Shown here one piece after another: positions 1 through 10,243 of a stretch of 64,000 nucleotides of DNA. Every line of letters begins with the position of its first letter. Position 1 is the stretch's first letter. Both the position numbers and the translations under genes were made by a program. The stretch lies in NCBI GenBank assembly GCA_011503125.2, contig WWBZ02000051.1:1612001-1676000 (forward strand), given 5' to 3'. The notes below the pieces were generated by a model, which was given only the letters and a program-made list of their open reading frames with translations, was not told the DNA's origin and did no database searches. The stretch is from Botryosphaeria dothidea. Taxonomy: Eukaryota; Ascomycota; Dothideomycetes; Botryosphaeriales; Botryosphaeriaceae.

Positions 1-872
1 CTGGCCGTTTCGGATCAACACCAGAAAGGCAGCCCGGCGTTGGCGTGGGGGATTCCTACAGCTACTCCGTCCGACAAGGCTTCCGCTTAGCCTTTGACCT
101 CGATAGGAAGCCTAGACGCAGGGCCAGACCAGACGCTGAATTTACACGGCCAGACTTTCCAAGGCGAGCGCATGAGTCGGGCGGCCGGTCAAGCCTTGAG
201 GTTTCTGTATGTGTTTACCTCAGTCTCCACTCTCAGCTTCGAAACATGCTTGTCTTGCCCGTTCTCGCGCTCCTGCTCCGGGGTTCCCCAAAGCCCCCCC
301 CCAATCCTCAGAGTCAGCCAGCGTCACAGCTTTCGTTCCCTTAACATTCTCGTCCTCCCTTAATATTACTCCTCCGCCACCTTCCCCACCACCGTGCCCC
401 ATCCCACACGCGAGAGTTGCCGTTTTAACGGCCAAGCTTTCCTGATTAAGCATGTCCCAGCAGCTTTTCTGGCCGCCGGAACCGCCTTCTGCCCTGCCGG
501 TACCTGCGTCGGCGGGGGCATCTTTACTGACTCGCTCTTGTCTCCATGTCATATCACTGCCAAGCCCCCGATAATCGGGGCATCGCTTGGCCAGAGCAAT
601 CATACGGTCCTGATGCTGTGCTTTGTTTGCCCTATGAATTGCTCTTGTGTATGTCGGCTGCTTCCGCGAGCTCTCTGCAATACGAGCAGTGGCCCCATGG
701 CCGGGCAGAAACAGTGATTGGAAAGCGCTTGGGAATACTGAGCTCGGTCGTAGCTCTACCGCGCTCTGCTTTGCTAGTCATATAAAGTACTCCTTAGACC
801 GGCTGCTTTGCGGATATTCCCTTTCAACCGCCGCTTATCATTCTTCTACGGTTGTCGTTCTTTGCTGCCAGA
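1..872. other. 5' flank without a recognised gene
   Basis: No open frame here resembles a known family, and the overlapping short frames have no consistent coding bias. The right end holds the promoter of the FMN dehydrogenase gene. I see nothing else in it. Confidence 0.5.
781..786 (+). promoter_or_regulatory. TATA box of the FMN dehydrogenase gene
   Basis: TATAAA lies 86 bp before the start codon at 873, a normal spacing for a fungal core promoter, in an otherwise GC-balanced leader. It supports transcription starting just downstream and the choice of the 873 start. Confidence 0.5.
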
Positions 873-2320
873 ATGCGTTCCTTCGCTTTCATTGCTCCGC
901 TTGTGGGTTCTTCCCTCGCAGCCTATCCATGGATTAACGAGCCGGATACCGGGTCGGTGTTCTTTCGAGGACTCATTGTGCACATTTCCTAACAATAGCG
1001 TAGTCTTGAGCGTGTCCTCGGTGTCGAGGGTTACGAGCCCCCGAACATCTGCCCCGAGCTTGACCAGATTCAATGCGCTCCGGACTTCGAGTTCGCGGCC
1101 AGAAGCTGCCTTAACGCTTCCAGCTACACTTGGTACAGGCACGCTTCTGGTGGTGAATGGACCTACAGAAACAACCTGGACTCCTTCCAGCAGCTCAGGT
1201 TCAGGCCGAGAATGCTGAGGGATGTCTCGAACACCAAGAACACTCTGAGGTAATGTCTCTTCTTCACCGCAACATCAGTTCTCCACTGACACTTCAACAG
1301 CACGAGCATCTTGGGTCACAACTTCTCTGCCCCCTTCTTCATTGCTCCGGCTGCTCGCGCTGCCTACTCCAACCCGGAAGAGGCTGAGATTGCTTTCATG
1401 AAGGCCGCTTATGCTCAGGACATCCTCTATATGGTCGGTACACAATAGTTTCAAGGTGTAAGTTACGTACTGACTATTCTCAGCCTGCCCTGTATGCTAG
1501 CAAGACCATTGAGGAGCTTGCTGCTGCCAAGCCCAGCAATGGCTCTCAGGTCACCTTCCAGCAGGTATGTTCACACATCAATGGAAATGAAGGAAGCGTA
1601 CTGACTCCAGAACAGCTTTACACCACTGTCAATGACTCCAGCGTCAAGTACAACATCAAGAGGGCTGAGGCTGCCGGCGCTAAGGCCATTGTTTTCACCA
1701 TTGATGCCGTTGCCGATGGTGACCGCACCCGTGACGCCCGCTACCGTCCCCGCGACGCCCAGGCCACCGACACCGATGAGCTTCAGCCCCTGACCGTGAG
1801 TTGATCCCTTCTCGGCATCTCTCAAACAACTCTAACTCAACCCCTCCGACAGTGGAACTACTACACCGAGAAGCTCACCAAGTGGACCGATCTCCCCGTC
1901 ATCCTCAAGGGTATCTATACCGTCGAGGATGCCAAGAAGGCCGTCGAGGTCGGCGCTCCCGCCATCTACATCTCCAACCACGGCGGCCGCCAGCTCGACG
2001 GCGCACCGTCCCCTCTCGAGATTGCCATCGAGATCCACGAGCAGGCGCCCGAGGTCTTCGAGAAGCTCGAGGTCTACGCCGACTCTGGCGTCCGCTACGG
2101 CACCGATATCCTCAAGCTGCTCGCCCTCGGCGTTCGCGCCGTTGGCCTCGGTCGCCCCTTCCACTACGCCAACGTCTACGGTCAGCCTGGTGTTGAGCGC
2201 CTGATCGAGCTCCTCAAGCAGGAGATCGTCAACGATGCCGGCAACTTGGGTCTGTCGAACCTTTGGGATATCAACGCTGACTACTTGAACTTGGATAAAC
2301 TCAAGTGCAATGGCTGGTAA
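873..2320 (+). CDS. Secreted FMN-dependent 2-hydroxyacid dehydrogenase/oxidase (lactate 2-monooxygenase / cytochrome b2 family)
   Basis: Predicted to oxidise an L-2-hydroxy acid such as lactate using FMN. Six exons fit: 873-952, 1004-1249, 1301-1433, 1484-1564, 1616-1795 and 1853-2320, giving 395 residues. The N-terminus (MRSFAFIAPLVGSSLAAYPW) is a clear signal peptide, so the enzyme should enter the secretory route. The barrel follows, with FQQLY near the FMN-binding strand, the catalytic signature SNHGGRQLDG (His about residue 283, Arg three after), then YADSGVRYGTD and GLGRPFHYA at the phosphate-binding end. The N-terminal heme domain of yeast cytochrome b2 is absent, so it is a flavin-only form. 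Two donors (953 and 1434) read GTCGGT instead of the usual GTRNGT, but both are needed to keep the frame. Substrate is not determinable from sequence. Confidence 0.88.
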
Positions 2321-2517
2321 ATATGACATCACTCCACTCGTCAGAAGATAGACAATAGATCATGATCTCTTCTTCTCTGTTTAGATACGAACATTTGCAA
2401 ATATATCTCGATTCTCCATGACAGACAGCCCTGCGTGTTCTTCTGAACTTTCATCCAGACGTGATTTTGTTGAAATTTCGGTGATAAAGTCATCCGTATG
2501 AATGCTTCGAATTCCTA

Positions 2518-2525
2518 TAATATAT
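2518..2525. repeat. Left target-site duplication TAATATAT
   Basis: Identical to 2982-2989 and directly abutting the inverted-repeat ends of the element at 2526-2981. Low-complexity AT sequence makes chance identity less improbable than for a mixed octamer. Confidence 0.6.
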
Positions 2526-2981
2526 GGCCGTTGCTAATTTCCCACCACCTTATCGATAAACTTATCGATAAAGCTAGTGGCTTGGCATAGAACACCAACT
2601 TCGATTCCCAACGAAATCGACCTCCGCAACGTTATGCAACGCCCATTCTTTACTATATTCTAATACAAAAATTTTTTATACATCTTTATGCTATAATCTA
2701 TCGTTAAATCAATTTTGGTAATTATAGTACGCATTGTGGTGAGTGTATGTCGCTCGAGCTATCCTAGGACTATTTTATCGTTATGCGCCCGGCAGCGAAG
2801 ACGGCACGGCTTTGCAGTAGGTTCAGTTAATATAAGTGATCTTTAATAATAGTGTGAGGAGATTTTCAACGATTTGGGCGTGAAAACCGACGGTTTCTCT
2901 ATAAGTGAATAAACGATATTTGTGAATAAGGAGGGGGGGTGGGAAAATAGCAAAAAGAGGGGTGGGAAATTGGCAATGGCC
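2526..2981. mobile_element. MITE-like non-autonomous DNA transposon with 8-bp target duplication
   Basis: The ends are imperfect terminal inverted repeats. The left starts GGCCGTTGCTAATTTCCCAC and the right, read from the other strand, starts GGCCATTGCCAATTTCCCAC; 20 of the first 24 bases match and three of the four differences are transitions. The octamer TAATATAT occurs immediately outside both ends (2518-2525 and 2982-2989), a perfect 8-bp target-site duplication as made by hAT-type transposases. The interior is AT-rich and has no open frame of useful length. Inside the left end is a doubled TTATCGATAA, and inside the right end a second copy of the subterminal motif (GTGGGAAAATAGCAA / GTGGGAAATTGGCAA). 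Superfamily is inferred from the duplication length only. Confidence 0.72.
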
Positions 2982-2989
2982 TAATATAT
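2982..2989. repeat. Right target-site duplication TAATATAT
   Basis: Partner of 2518-2525; marks the right boundary of the inserted element. Confidence 0.6.
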
Positions 2990-3576
2990 AGTTTAACCTA
3001 TCTTTGGCTTGATCATGGAGTAATCACATTTGGTGTTTGTCATGAGCCGAAGCATCCATCATGCCGGTAGCCAGCAATTAAGGTCTAGAGATGTACTTTA
3101 CCGACTGGGTTTTTGGCGTTGAAGTTTATCTGGTGTACTTCGACGATCATTCGTCCATCCGCAGGGAGAAGCTTTAAGCTTACCGCCACACCTTATCATT
3201 CTAAATTTTAAATATCTTTCTCGGGTCCCATGCAAATCTGAGCGACGCCAAAGAACCATCACCAGCCCGGGCCAAGGAGATTTGTGAATGCTGCCCCATT
3301 GAAACTATGGACGGAGAAGTGTAGTTAACCGATGCAATCCGACTCTGCCCGTACTTGACCGCCGGGGTTTTCGGAGTCTCCGCATCCGATGATCAACGTA
3401 GGAAATACGCTCTGCTTGGCCCTCTCCTCGCACGGAGAAGTAGTCTTAAGTCCGTATATTGAAGGTTAAATGGTGCGAGCCGCACCTCGAAAGTTTAAGC
3501 TATCAGGCCTATCCCGTTCAAAGACGCCACCAAATTCCCGGTCAAGAGCACCTAAACGTCGCCGGAAATAAGTAAA

Positions 3577-4357
3577 ATGAGTTCGAAGGAGGTCATCAAA
3601 TCCGTTTGGTTGGGACAAGTGAGCTTCCTTGCTGTATCAGTGGATCCGCGGTGTGCTTACGTTCCGACAGGGAGCCCGTATAGATATCATCATCGACCAT
3701 GCGCTACCCGAAGACGCCATCGAGAGAGTGACCATGATTAATGTGTGCGATAATAGTCCTGGTTCGTACGTCTTTCACGTTCCATCTCATTGGCATAAGG
3801 TAAACAGGTCTTTCAAATAATTCCCGTCTCAATATTTCATGCGGACCCGGTGGTTGACATGGTACAGCATCACTCCGAGTACATTACTATACTCGAGGGA
3901 AGATGCACGATAACACTGGATGGCAAACCGAACGTAGTCTGTGCGAATGATCCCAATCCTACTGTCTATATACCAGCCCGACACACACATAGCATGCAGG
4001 GCTTTGAGGGCGAAAGGTTGGTGCTCCAAGAGCGAGCCGACCCCGCCGGACGATACAAAGCAGAGTAAGTCAAATCAAAGAAGCTTTCGACGTGAAATTT
4101 GGGCTCTGTGTTTGCTCATGCGGTTCAGATTTTTCAATGATATCCTGTCTGAAGGGAAGCTGCCAGGATTTTGGCACGTCATGAGATCATTCTATGATGG
4201 GGACACGTATGCTGCATTGCCAGGAAACCTCGGGATAGTGGACCAAGCTGTAAGTCAGACTGTTGATGGATGAAGGATCGTTCTGACTGTGAGCCAGTTC
4301 ACATTTGTATTTGGAGCAATTGCAAAGTTCATTGCGCCTCCAAAGGCGACTCTGTAG
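3577..4357 (+). CDS. Single-domain cupin protein
   Basis: Five exons (3577-3618, 3671-3799, 3868-4064, 4129-4249, 4298-4357) give 182 residues, with the first exon only 14 codons. All introns are GT..AG and every join is in frame. The cupin metal motif is present at H54-W-H56, E61 and G68, followed by EYITILEG and the second strand motif around YIPARHTHSMQGF. The region RADPAGRYKAEFFNDIL and FYDGDTYAALPGN is the C-terminal part seen in a widespread family of small fungal cupins of unknown substrate. Members often sit near oxidoreductases, and here the nearest enzyme is the secreted FMN dehydrogenase 1.2 kb upstream, but nothing proves a shared pathway. No signal peptide, so probably cytosolic. 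Confidence 0.82.
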
Positions 4358-4683
4358 CCTTCATCGCATGGTTGGCAACAGAATCGTGGGAATTTGTCCT
4401 GGACAGAATCAATAACACAAGAAATCCTAAGAGCGCGTCAGAAAGGGCGCTTCGTGTACCCTGCCGTCTCCGAATGTCATGTGGCTGTAATTTTTCAACG
4501 ATTAGCTAAGCAGAAGCTTTATCATGTATCAATAGCAAATTATCTCCTCTCATTCTCAGAAAATTGAGCACGTGGATGAGTGGTTGCCTTCTACCTACCT
4601 GGTATGGAATTTGACATTTTGCATTCAGTTACTACTCTAGCGCACTCGTTTACGTATCCATGTGGATATTCGGCCCACGAATT
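4358..4683. other. Convergent 3' intergenic region
   Basis: Lies between the 3' ends of the cupin (+) and CDC123 (-). It has no recognisable coding sequence and presumably carries both 3' UTRs and polyadenylation signals. Confidence 0.5.
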
Positions 4684-6037
4684 TTACGCCTCATCCTCGG
4701 AGCTCGAATAGTTTGCATCAGCAGCCTGCTCTCTTGCCAGAATCTCCTTCCACTTCTCAGCGAACTCTCGCATACCCCCTTCACCAGCCTGACTTGCATC
4801 CACAACATCCCTTGGTAATTTATGGGCACTGTAGGCTGGGGAGGCAAATGAGTAAGCCTCCGGATCATCCTTCTTGACGAGTCGGAGTTCTGGGATCCAT
4901 ATTTCTTCGTCCGCCTCGTCGTCCGAGTCCGGGGTTTCAGTCTTCGCATCAGAATTCTCATCGTCATCAGCTGAGCTTGGTACCGCTGCCGATTTTGCGT
5001 CCGATGGCGCCGCATTCACCGGTGCGAGTTTCAACCTCACAAACCCCTCCTTTTCTTCCTCATCCTTCTCCTTTTTCATCTTCTCCTCGAATTCCTCAGG
5101 TCCATCCATGGTCAGGAGCTCAAGCCAGCTGAATAGCAATGGATCGGTCCTCTGAGCCCAAGGGTTGATATCGATGAGCCAGACTTTGTCGTACTTCGGT
5201 GGTATGTAGACATCGAATGCGAAATTTGGATCTGGGAAGCTGTCTCGCAGGGTTTCATCGAAGAATGACTGTATCACAGAGCGTAATTGGCCGATCATTG
5301 GCGATAGAAACTCGTAATGGTTGGGATCGCGTTGAGTGATTGCGAGCAAGCGCCGGTTGCGGACGAAGCAGCGGAACTCGACCGAGGGATTTATCATGAA
5401 GAACTTGCGCAGTACGAGGTGGTAGGGAATTTCGGGTACAGTTGAGTTGCTACCATTGTCTTCTGTGTCAATGAAAGCCTGCTCGAGATCATGGGTGACA
5501 AAGTCAGAGCTCTTCAGCATCATGTATATGTCTCCGGGGGTCCGACAGTCCATCGTATTTGTCGCATTGATCCATGTAGCGTCCTTGGGAGCGGACCAAT
5601 TCAACTTGGGGCATACCTTGCCGCCGAGCTCAGTAATTATTTCCCTTATAGCATTGTGTACATCAGGCCACTCTCTTGATGGGTCTTCGTCGTCTTCATC
5701 TTCGTCTGGGTTCTCAGTGGAGGAGAAGATTCCGCTGTCATCGTCGGACCAATCGCGTCGGAGAGCTTCGTCGTCAGGCGGGAGAACAATGCCGTCGGCG
5801 CGCAAGTAGTTGAGAAATGGTCGCGGAAGTGGTATTAGACGTGCTTTGGGGGTGACCTTCCGGTATCTGCAGGGGAGGCAAGGCAATCAACATGTGTGCT
5901 CTTCGGCTGGTGGCGGGACAGACTTACCTTGGATGCCAAGCATGGAAGGAGCAGTTGAGAATGTGCTGCTTCGTGACGGGCGGAAAAGGAAGGCGCGTTA
6001 AGGGTGCCGCTGAGGATCGTTGCTCTGCGTCGGCCAT
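4684..6037 (-). CDS. CDC123: Cell division cycle protein 123 (D123 family, eIF2 assembly chaperone)
   Basis: Two exons, 5928-6037 and 4684-5866, separated by a 61 bp intron, encode 430 residues starting [13 protein letters not shown]. Cdc123 is an ATP-grasp protein that promotes joining of eIF2 gamma with the other eIF2 subunits in the cytoplasm, so it controls translation initiation. Family landmarks are visible: the early segment [15 protein letters not shown] spanning the exon joint, an acidic WSDDDSG stretch, [18 protein letters not shown], and the nucleotide/metal-binding DINPW near residue 268 followed by a low-complexity acidic C-terminal extension (DDEDEN-type) typical of fungal members. 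It shares a 181 bp promoter with the divergent CWC21 gene. Confidence 0.93.
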
Positions 6038-6218
6038 ATTGTTGTGGGAGGTGGAGTCAAGCTTGGAGACGCGCAAAAAAAGTGTATTGCTCGGAGGAGG
6101 GGCGTCATCGCGGGGCAAAATGACTCGCGGCGGACTGCGACATGTTCCCCGACGCCTGAGAGGCACTGTCTACGACCGCTCCTTCGATCCATTCATCCAC
6201 GAAGGATCCTTTACCACC
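6038..6218. promoter_or_regulatory. Divergent (bidirectional) promoter of CDC123 and CWC21
   Basis: Only 181 bp separate the two start codons (6037 on minus, 6219 on plus), so the two housekeeping genes must initiate from one shared interval. I see no strong TATA box in it, which fits a housekeeping promoter. Confidence 0.6.
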
Positions 6219-6836
6219 ATGTCCTCCAACGTCGGTCTCACCACGCCCCGCGGCAGTGGCACCTCAGGTTATGTTCAGCGCAACCTGTCGCTTCTTAAGC
6301 CGCGCGACCAAGCTGCACCCTACACCAAGGACTACGACCAGATCAAGCAGCACCGCCACCGCCAGCCTGATAAGGACATCCTCGAGCACGATCGCAAGCG
6401 CGAAATAGAGGTTAAAGTATTCGAGTTGCGCGACCGTCTGGAAGATGAGGGGTATGTCGAAACCAACCAACCCACGGGATGTGCCCGACATGCTAACACC
6501 ATTTTTTGCAGCGTCGACGAGGATGAGATCGACGACCAGTGCGATGCCTTCCGTAAAAAACTTCAGAAGGAGGCCGATACTTCAAACGAACGTCTTGACA
6601 AGGCGAAGGCCCGCAATCTCAAACAACATCAGGTTCACGAGCTCGCAGCTGCGAAGATTGAAGAGAGCGAGAAGCTGAGGAAAGCCCTGGGCATCAGCGA
6701 AGACTATGAAGAGGGCAGTCATTGGAGGAAGCAGGAAGAGAGGCTGCGCGATGCCATGAAGAAAGAGGCTGGCGATGACCTTGAGCGTGTGAGAGAGGAG
6801 GATCGCCGCAGAGTGAAGAGGGAGGACAGCGAATAA
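6219..6836 (+). CDS. CWC21: Pre-mRNA splicing factor Cwc21 (cwf21 domain)
   Basis: Exons 6219-6451 and 6512-6836 give 185 residues. Cwc21 is a component of the activated spliceosome that contacts Prp8 and Snu114 near the catalytic centre (family knowledge). The N-terminus MSSNVGLTTPRGSGTSGYVQ is the highly conserved Cwc21/SRm300 start, which fixes the start codon although the frame is open further upstream. The cwf21 helical hairpin follows (DILEHDRKREIEVKVFELRD, then the exon joint, then DEIDDQCDAFRKKL). The remainder is charged and helical, rich in E/K/R. The 60 bp intron has a TGCTAAC-like branch site, is a multiple of three and contains no in-frame stop, so a retained-intron mRNA would still encode a full protein. 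Confidence 0.93.
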   Translation: MSSNVGLTTPRGSGTSGYVQRNLSLLKPRDQAAPYTKDYDQIKQHRHRQPDKDILEHDRKREIEVKVFELRDRLEDEGYVETNQPTGCARHANTIFCSVDEDEIDDQCDAFRKKLQKEADTSNERLDKAKARNLKQHQVHELAAAKIEESEKLRKALGISEDYEEGSHWRKQEERLRDAMKKEAGDDLERVREEDRRRVKREDSE

Positions 6837-8055
6837 AATTGATACCACATGAGGTTCACAGTTGGGCGGGAGTTATTCGGCACGGTATGGTGTTTCGGTC
6901 AGCATCTCCAAAGGGATATGGTAGCTTTGATATGTGGTGTTTCTCGAGGGTTTCTACAAGACGACTTTCCTATTACGCGCTAGGTACCCGCGAGTTCTCC
7001 TCAGAGCCTCCCATTTCCGCACAGATTCTACGCTTTTGTGTCATGGCTGCCAGTGAATTCCCTCCCGGTGAGTCAGCTGAACCTTGTTCTCCTTTTCATG
7101 AGCCGTCAAAGCCCACAAGACAGCATGCTTCCAGAATATGTACCGTTTTAGCCGAATCTCGTCATAAAAAAAAGGGCACGTCGTCCATGCCACTACTGGG
7201 GCTGGGTCTCAGGAAGAACTAACCAAGCTCCGAGATCGTGGCACATGTGGCGTGAGTTGGTTACTTTGTGATATCGGATATCGGAAGAGTAACTTGGGCG
7301 GCCATCCGGATGTTTCAGCCATTGCGGACATCTGGTTTATGGCGTTACTGATCTCTCCGTGTCAAGTGCGAATGAATGTTTGAACCGGTCCGTCAAAATC
7401 AAAGAAGAAGGAAGGCTGTCTTATTTACAGTCTCTGAAGAAGTCTTTCTTTTTATGGAAAAAACCCCAGACTGGGCGAAAGTCTCGGTGTTGCTGCATGA
7501 GGTTTCGGTTGGTCCTTGAATAGCGGAGTCGGTTCAGTGAGTTTGGTCAGTTTCCGGCTTCCAAATAAGGTGTCTGGCCACTCCATCTTGAACGACCGTC
7601 GGTTTGGGAGACAACGGTCCGTAATGCTCCTCTTTCGCGGAAGATACCTCGAATTTCAACCACGACATTCGACGACTAATTGATGTTTCTACTTCAAAGA
7701 ATGAAAAGAAAGAAAATGTCGGACCCTGAACGAGAATTTTCTCCCAATATTCCAGCCAAAATGGTGCAATGATGAGTGCTCCTATTCTAACAATTTAATA
7801 CCCTACGTAGCAATAGTTTTCTACCAGTCTTGTTCAGGTGAACGTCTCGTGGCCTGTATATAGTTTAGTAAAATCTGAACGGATACTCGCTGGCACGGTA
7901 TGAGCGTTGACGTCAGCGGGGCAGGAACGCTACTCGGGAACTTTCTCCGCCACTTTTGCCGCACTCTTGCAACACGCAACATCGCGACAGACCAACACCC
8001 TACCTATTTCTCATATCTCGCCGTGGCTCTACTCAGACAATTCGCGCGCACAACA
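6837..8055. other. Intergenic region, 1.2 kb
   Basis: A frame at 6839-7222 is open but resembles nothing I know. The rest is mixed-composition sequence holding the promoter and leader of the FAD oxidoreductase. The oxidoreductase frame stays open upstream to an ATG at 7900. Confidence 0.45.
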
Positions 8056-9279
8056 ATGGCTTCCGAACCCCCCAAGAATATCGTCGTAATAGGCGGTGGC
8101 ATCATCGGCAGTACGAGCGCTTATTTCCTCTCGCATCACTCCGCCTACGACCCCGCCAAAACCACCATCACCCTTCTCGAAGCCACACAAATTGCAGGTG
8201 GTGCCAGCGGCAAAGCAGGCGGTCTTCTTGGCCTCTGGGCCTACCCATCATGCATCGTGCCGCTTTCTTTTCGTCTGCACAAGGAACTCGCCGACAAGTA
8301 CGACGGCGCTCAGCGCTGGGGCTACCGCGGTGTGCATTGCGGTCAAATCCTCATGAAGGGGCGCCCAGTCAAGAAGGGAGCGGATACAAGTGGGAGCGTT
8401 AGTCTGCAAAAACGGACACCAGAGGCGCTGGGGCTGCTTCGCTCAGCAGGCGTGCCCAGGGATCTCGATTGGGTCGTTCCCGAAGGTGTGCGGGCTTATG
8501 AGGAAATGGGCGCCCCGGACGACACGGCGCAGGTGCACCCATATCACTTCACAACGAGCATGGCGTCACTAGCGGAGGAAAAGGGTGTCAAGATCGTCTA
8601 TGGCAGCGTGACGGGGATCGATACGGACGGCGGCAAGGTGCAAGGCGTCACCTACACGCCCAAGGAGGGTGGTGAGACCCAGACGATTCCTGCAGACAGC
8701 GTCGTCATCTCGGCCGGCCCCTGGACACGCAATGTCTGGCCGAAAGCCCCTATTTCGGCGACACGCGCCCACAGCGTTGTCATCAAGCCTCCGCACGATG
8801 TGTCCAACTACGCTCTATTCACAAGCATTGAGCTACCGTCTGAGGACGGTGCATCTGGCAAGCGTCGCGGCTATGCCAGGACTGTAACTCCGGAGATTTA
8901 TGCTCGACCTTTTCAAGAAGTATACGCGTGCGGCGATGGAGATCAACTTGTTCCGCTGCCCAAGACGTCAGACGAGGTTGAGGTGGACCAACAGCGGTGT
9001 CAAGACATAATCGACTACGTGTCCGCAGTCAGTGATGAATTGCGTGACGGCGAGGTTACGGCTAGGCAGGCGTGCTATCTACCGAACGTGAGCAGAGGTA
9101 GCGGCGGGCCGATGATTGGCAAGGTGCCAGGCGTCAAGGGCCTAGTCATGGCAGCAGGACACACTTGCTGGGGTATTCAGAACGGACCGGGAACGGGGAA
9201 ATTGGTGAGTGAGATCGTGTGGGAAGGAAAGGCAAAGAACGTAAACATTGCAAGCCTCGATCCAGCAAAGTGGCTATAA
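8056..9279 (+). CDS. FAD-dependent oxidoreductase of the D-amino-acid-oxidase fold (Tda3 / S. pombe C1F5.03c-like)
   Basis: Single exon, 407 residues from MASEPPKN. The Rossmann nucleotide-binding motif VVIGGGIIG is at residues 11-18, followed by ASGKAGGLLG, the FAD-contacting stretch of this family, and the C-terminal GLVMAAGHTCWGIQNGPGTGK that closes the flavin site. The closest family I recognise is the fungal group containing yeast Tda3 and S. pombe C1F5.03c, putative oxidoreductases of unknown substrate. I chose the ATG at 8056 because its context (ACAACAATGG) is ideal and homologues start just before the Rossmann fold. An in-frame ATG at 7900 would add 52 residues rich in Arg and hydrophobics that could act as a mitochondrial presequence, but that stretch also reads like a leader. 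Confidence 0.82.
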   Translation: MASEPPKNIVVIGGGIIGSTSAYFLSHHSAYDPAKTTITLLEATQIAGGASGKAGGLLGLWAYPSCIVPLSFRLHKELADKYDGAQRWGYRGVHCGQILMKGRPVKKGADTSGSVSLQKRTPEALGLLRSAGVPRDLDWVVPEGVRAYEEMGAPDDTAQVHPYHFTTSMASLAEEKGVKIVYGSVTGIDTDGGKVQGVTYTPKEGGETQTIPADSVVISAGPWTRNVWPKAPISATRAHSVVIKPPHDVSNYALFTSIELPSEDGASGKRRGYARTVTPEIYARPFQEVYACGDGDQLVPLPKTSDEVEVDQQRCQDIIDYVSAVSDELRDGEVTARQACYLPNVSRGSGGPMIGKVPGVKGLVMAAGHTCWGIQNGPGTGKLVSEIVWEGKAKNVNIASLDPAKWL

Positions 9280-10243
9280 TGGCTGCACAGCTTCAATTAA
9301 GTGTAAGACTCATCCATTTCCCCGAGATGTATAGGAAAGCTGGTAAAGTATCAACGTTGAAGCATCATAACCAAGCAAAAGGCCAGCCCAATATGTGATG
9401 AAACTTCGACGCGAGACGATATGTTTATGGACAGATGGTGCTGGGCGGCCGAGAGGCCGGGGAGCAGTGTGCTAATCGGGTATGATGAATCCACGTTAAA
9501 GCTCAATTCGCACCGATTCTCCCCACGTCGTGGCCATGGATGCTTTCTGAAACTTCCAAGGGCCTCTGCTAAGCTTCAGCAGGCTGCATGCGAGCGGCCT
9601 TGACTGCAACGGGCTGGATCGGCGGTGTTCAGAGATTGTTCGGATGAGGTGGCCGAATTCGCCACCCACGTCGACAGTCGGCCAAGCCAGATCTAGGCGG
9701 GATCTCAGGCCGTTGCCTATTGCAACGTAGAGGGTCGGCAGCAGACCCTGGACGCGGTGTCGAGGTGCGACAGTGGCGGAGAGAGTGTTATGCTGGTGTT
9801 GTGCAATCGTGGATAAACACGAGCCCCACCACTGCCTCGTATTCACGGATGGGGCAGGGCATGAATGGCGAGGAGCCGGTCGCATATGCAACAGGCGGCC
9901 TGAAGCTGCAGGCACTCGACTTGGCGCAGGGCAGTCGTCGATACTAAAGGCAGCAAGCGTCCTCGCTCGAGGACGCGCAGGCCGCCCGTCCCGCAGGCCT
10001 CGTGCCAGGCTTCTTCCGTCCTTCTTCCGTCTTTCGTTTGTCGCAGAAAACACGCGGTTGACGCGCTGATCGACAGCTGATTGATTGATTCGCGCGTCGC
10101 GTCAGGATTTGCGCGCGAATCCCTGCGGCTGCGGCCCGTCTCAGTCTCCGGTTGCTCAGCGGGCCCCAGTCCCCTCGGCCAGAGTTGTTTGCTCGCTCAC
10201 GTCCCCGCCGCTGCCCCCGTCTCAACACCGAGCAGGCCTCGCA
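9280..10243. other. Intergenic region
   Basis: Separates the FAD oxidoreductase from the 2EXR protein. Open frames occur on both strands because of GC content but none is recognisable. The right half is presumably the promoter and leader of the next gene. Confidence 0.45.

Larger units (their letters stand above)
2321..3576. other. AT-rich intergenic interval containing a small transposon
   Basis: Between the FMN dehydrogenase and the cupin. The segment 2526-2981 is a short inverted-repeat element (separate entry). From about 2990 to 3576 no frame is coding, and this part should hold the cupin promoter. Confidence 0.6.

Noticed and set aside
7900..8055. N-terminal 52-residue extension of the FAD oxidoreductase
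   Set aside because: Sequence reads like a leader; the downstream ATG has the better context and matches the family start. Kept only as an alternative.
1..9279. Secondary-metabolite cluster (FMN dehydrogenase, cupin, FAD oxidoreductase)
   Set aside because: No polyketide, peptide or terpene core gene, no cluster regulator, and housekeeping genes CDC123 and CWC21 lie between them.
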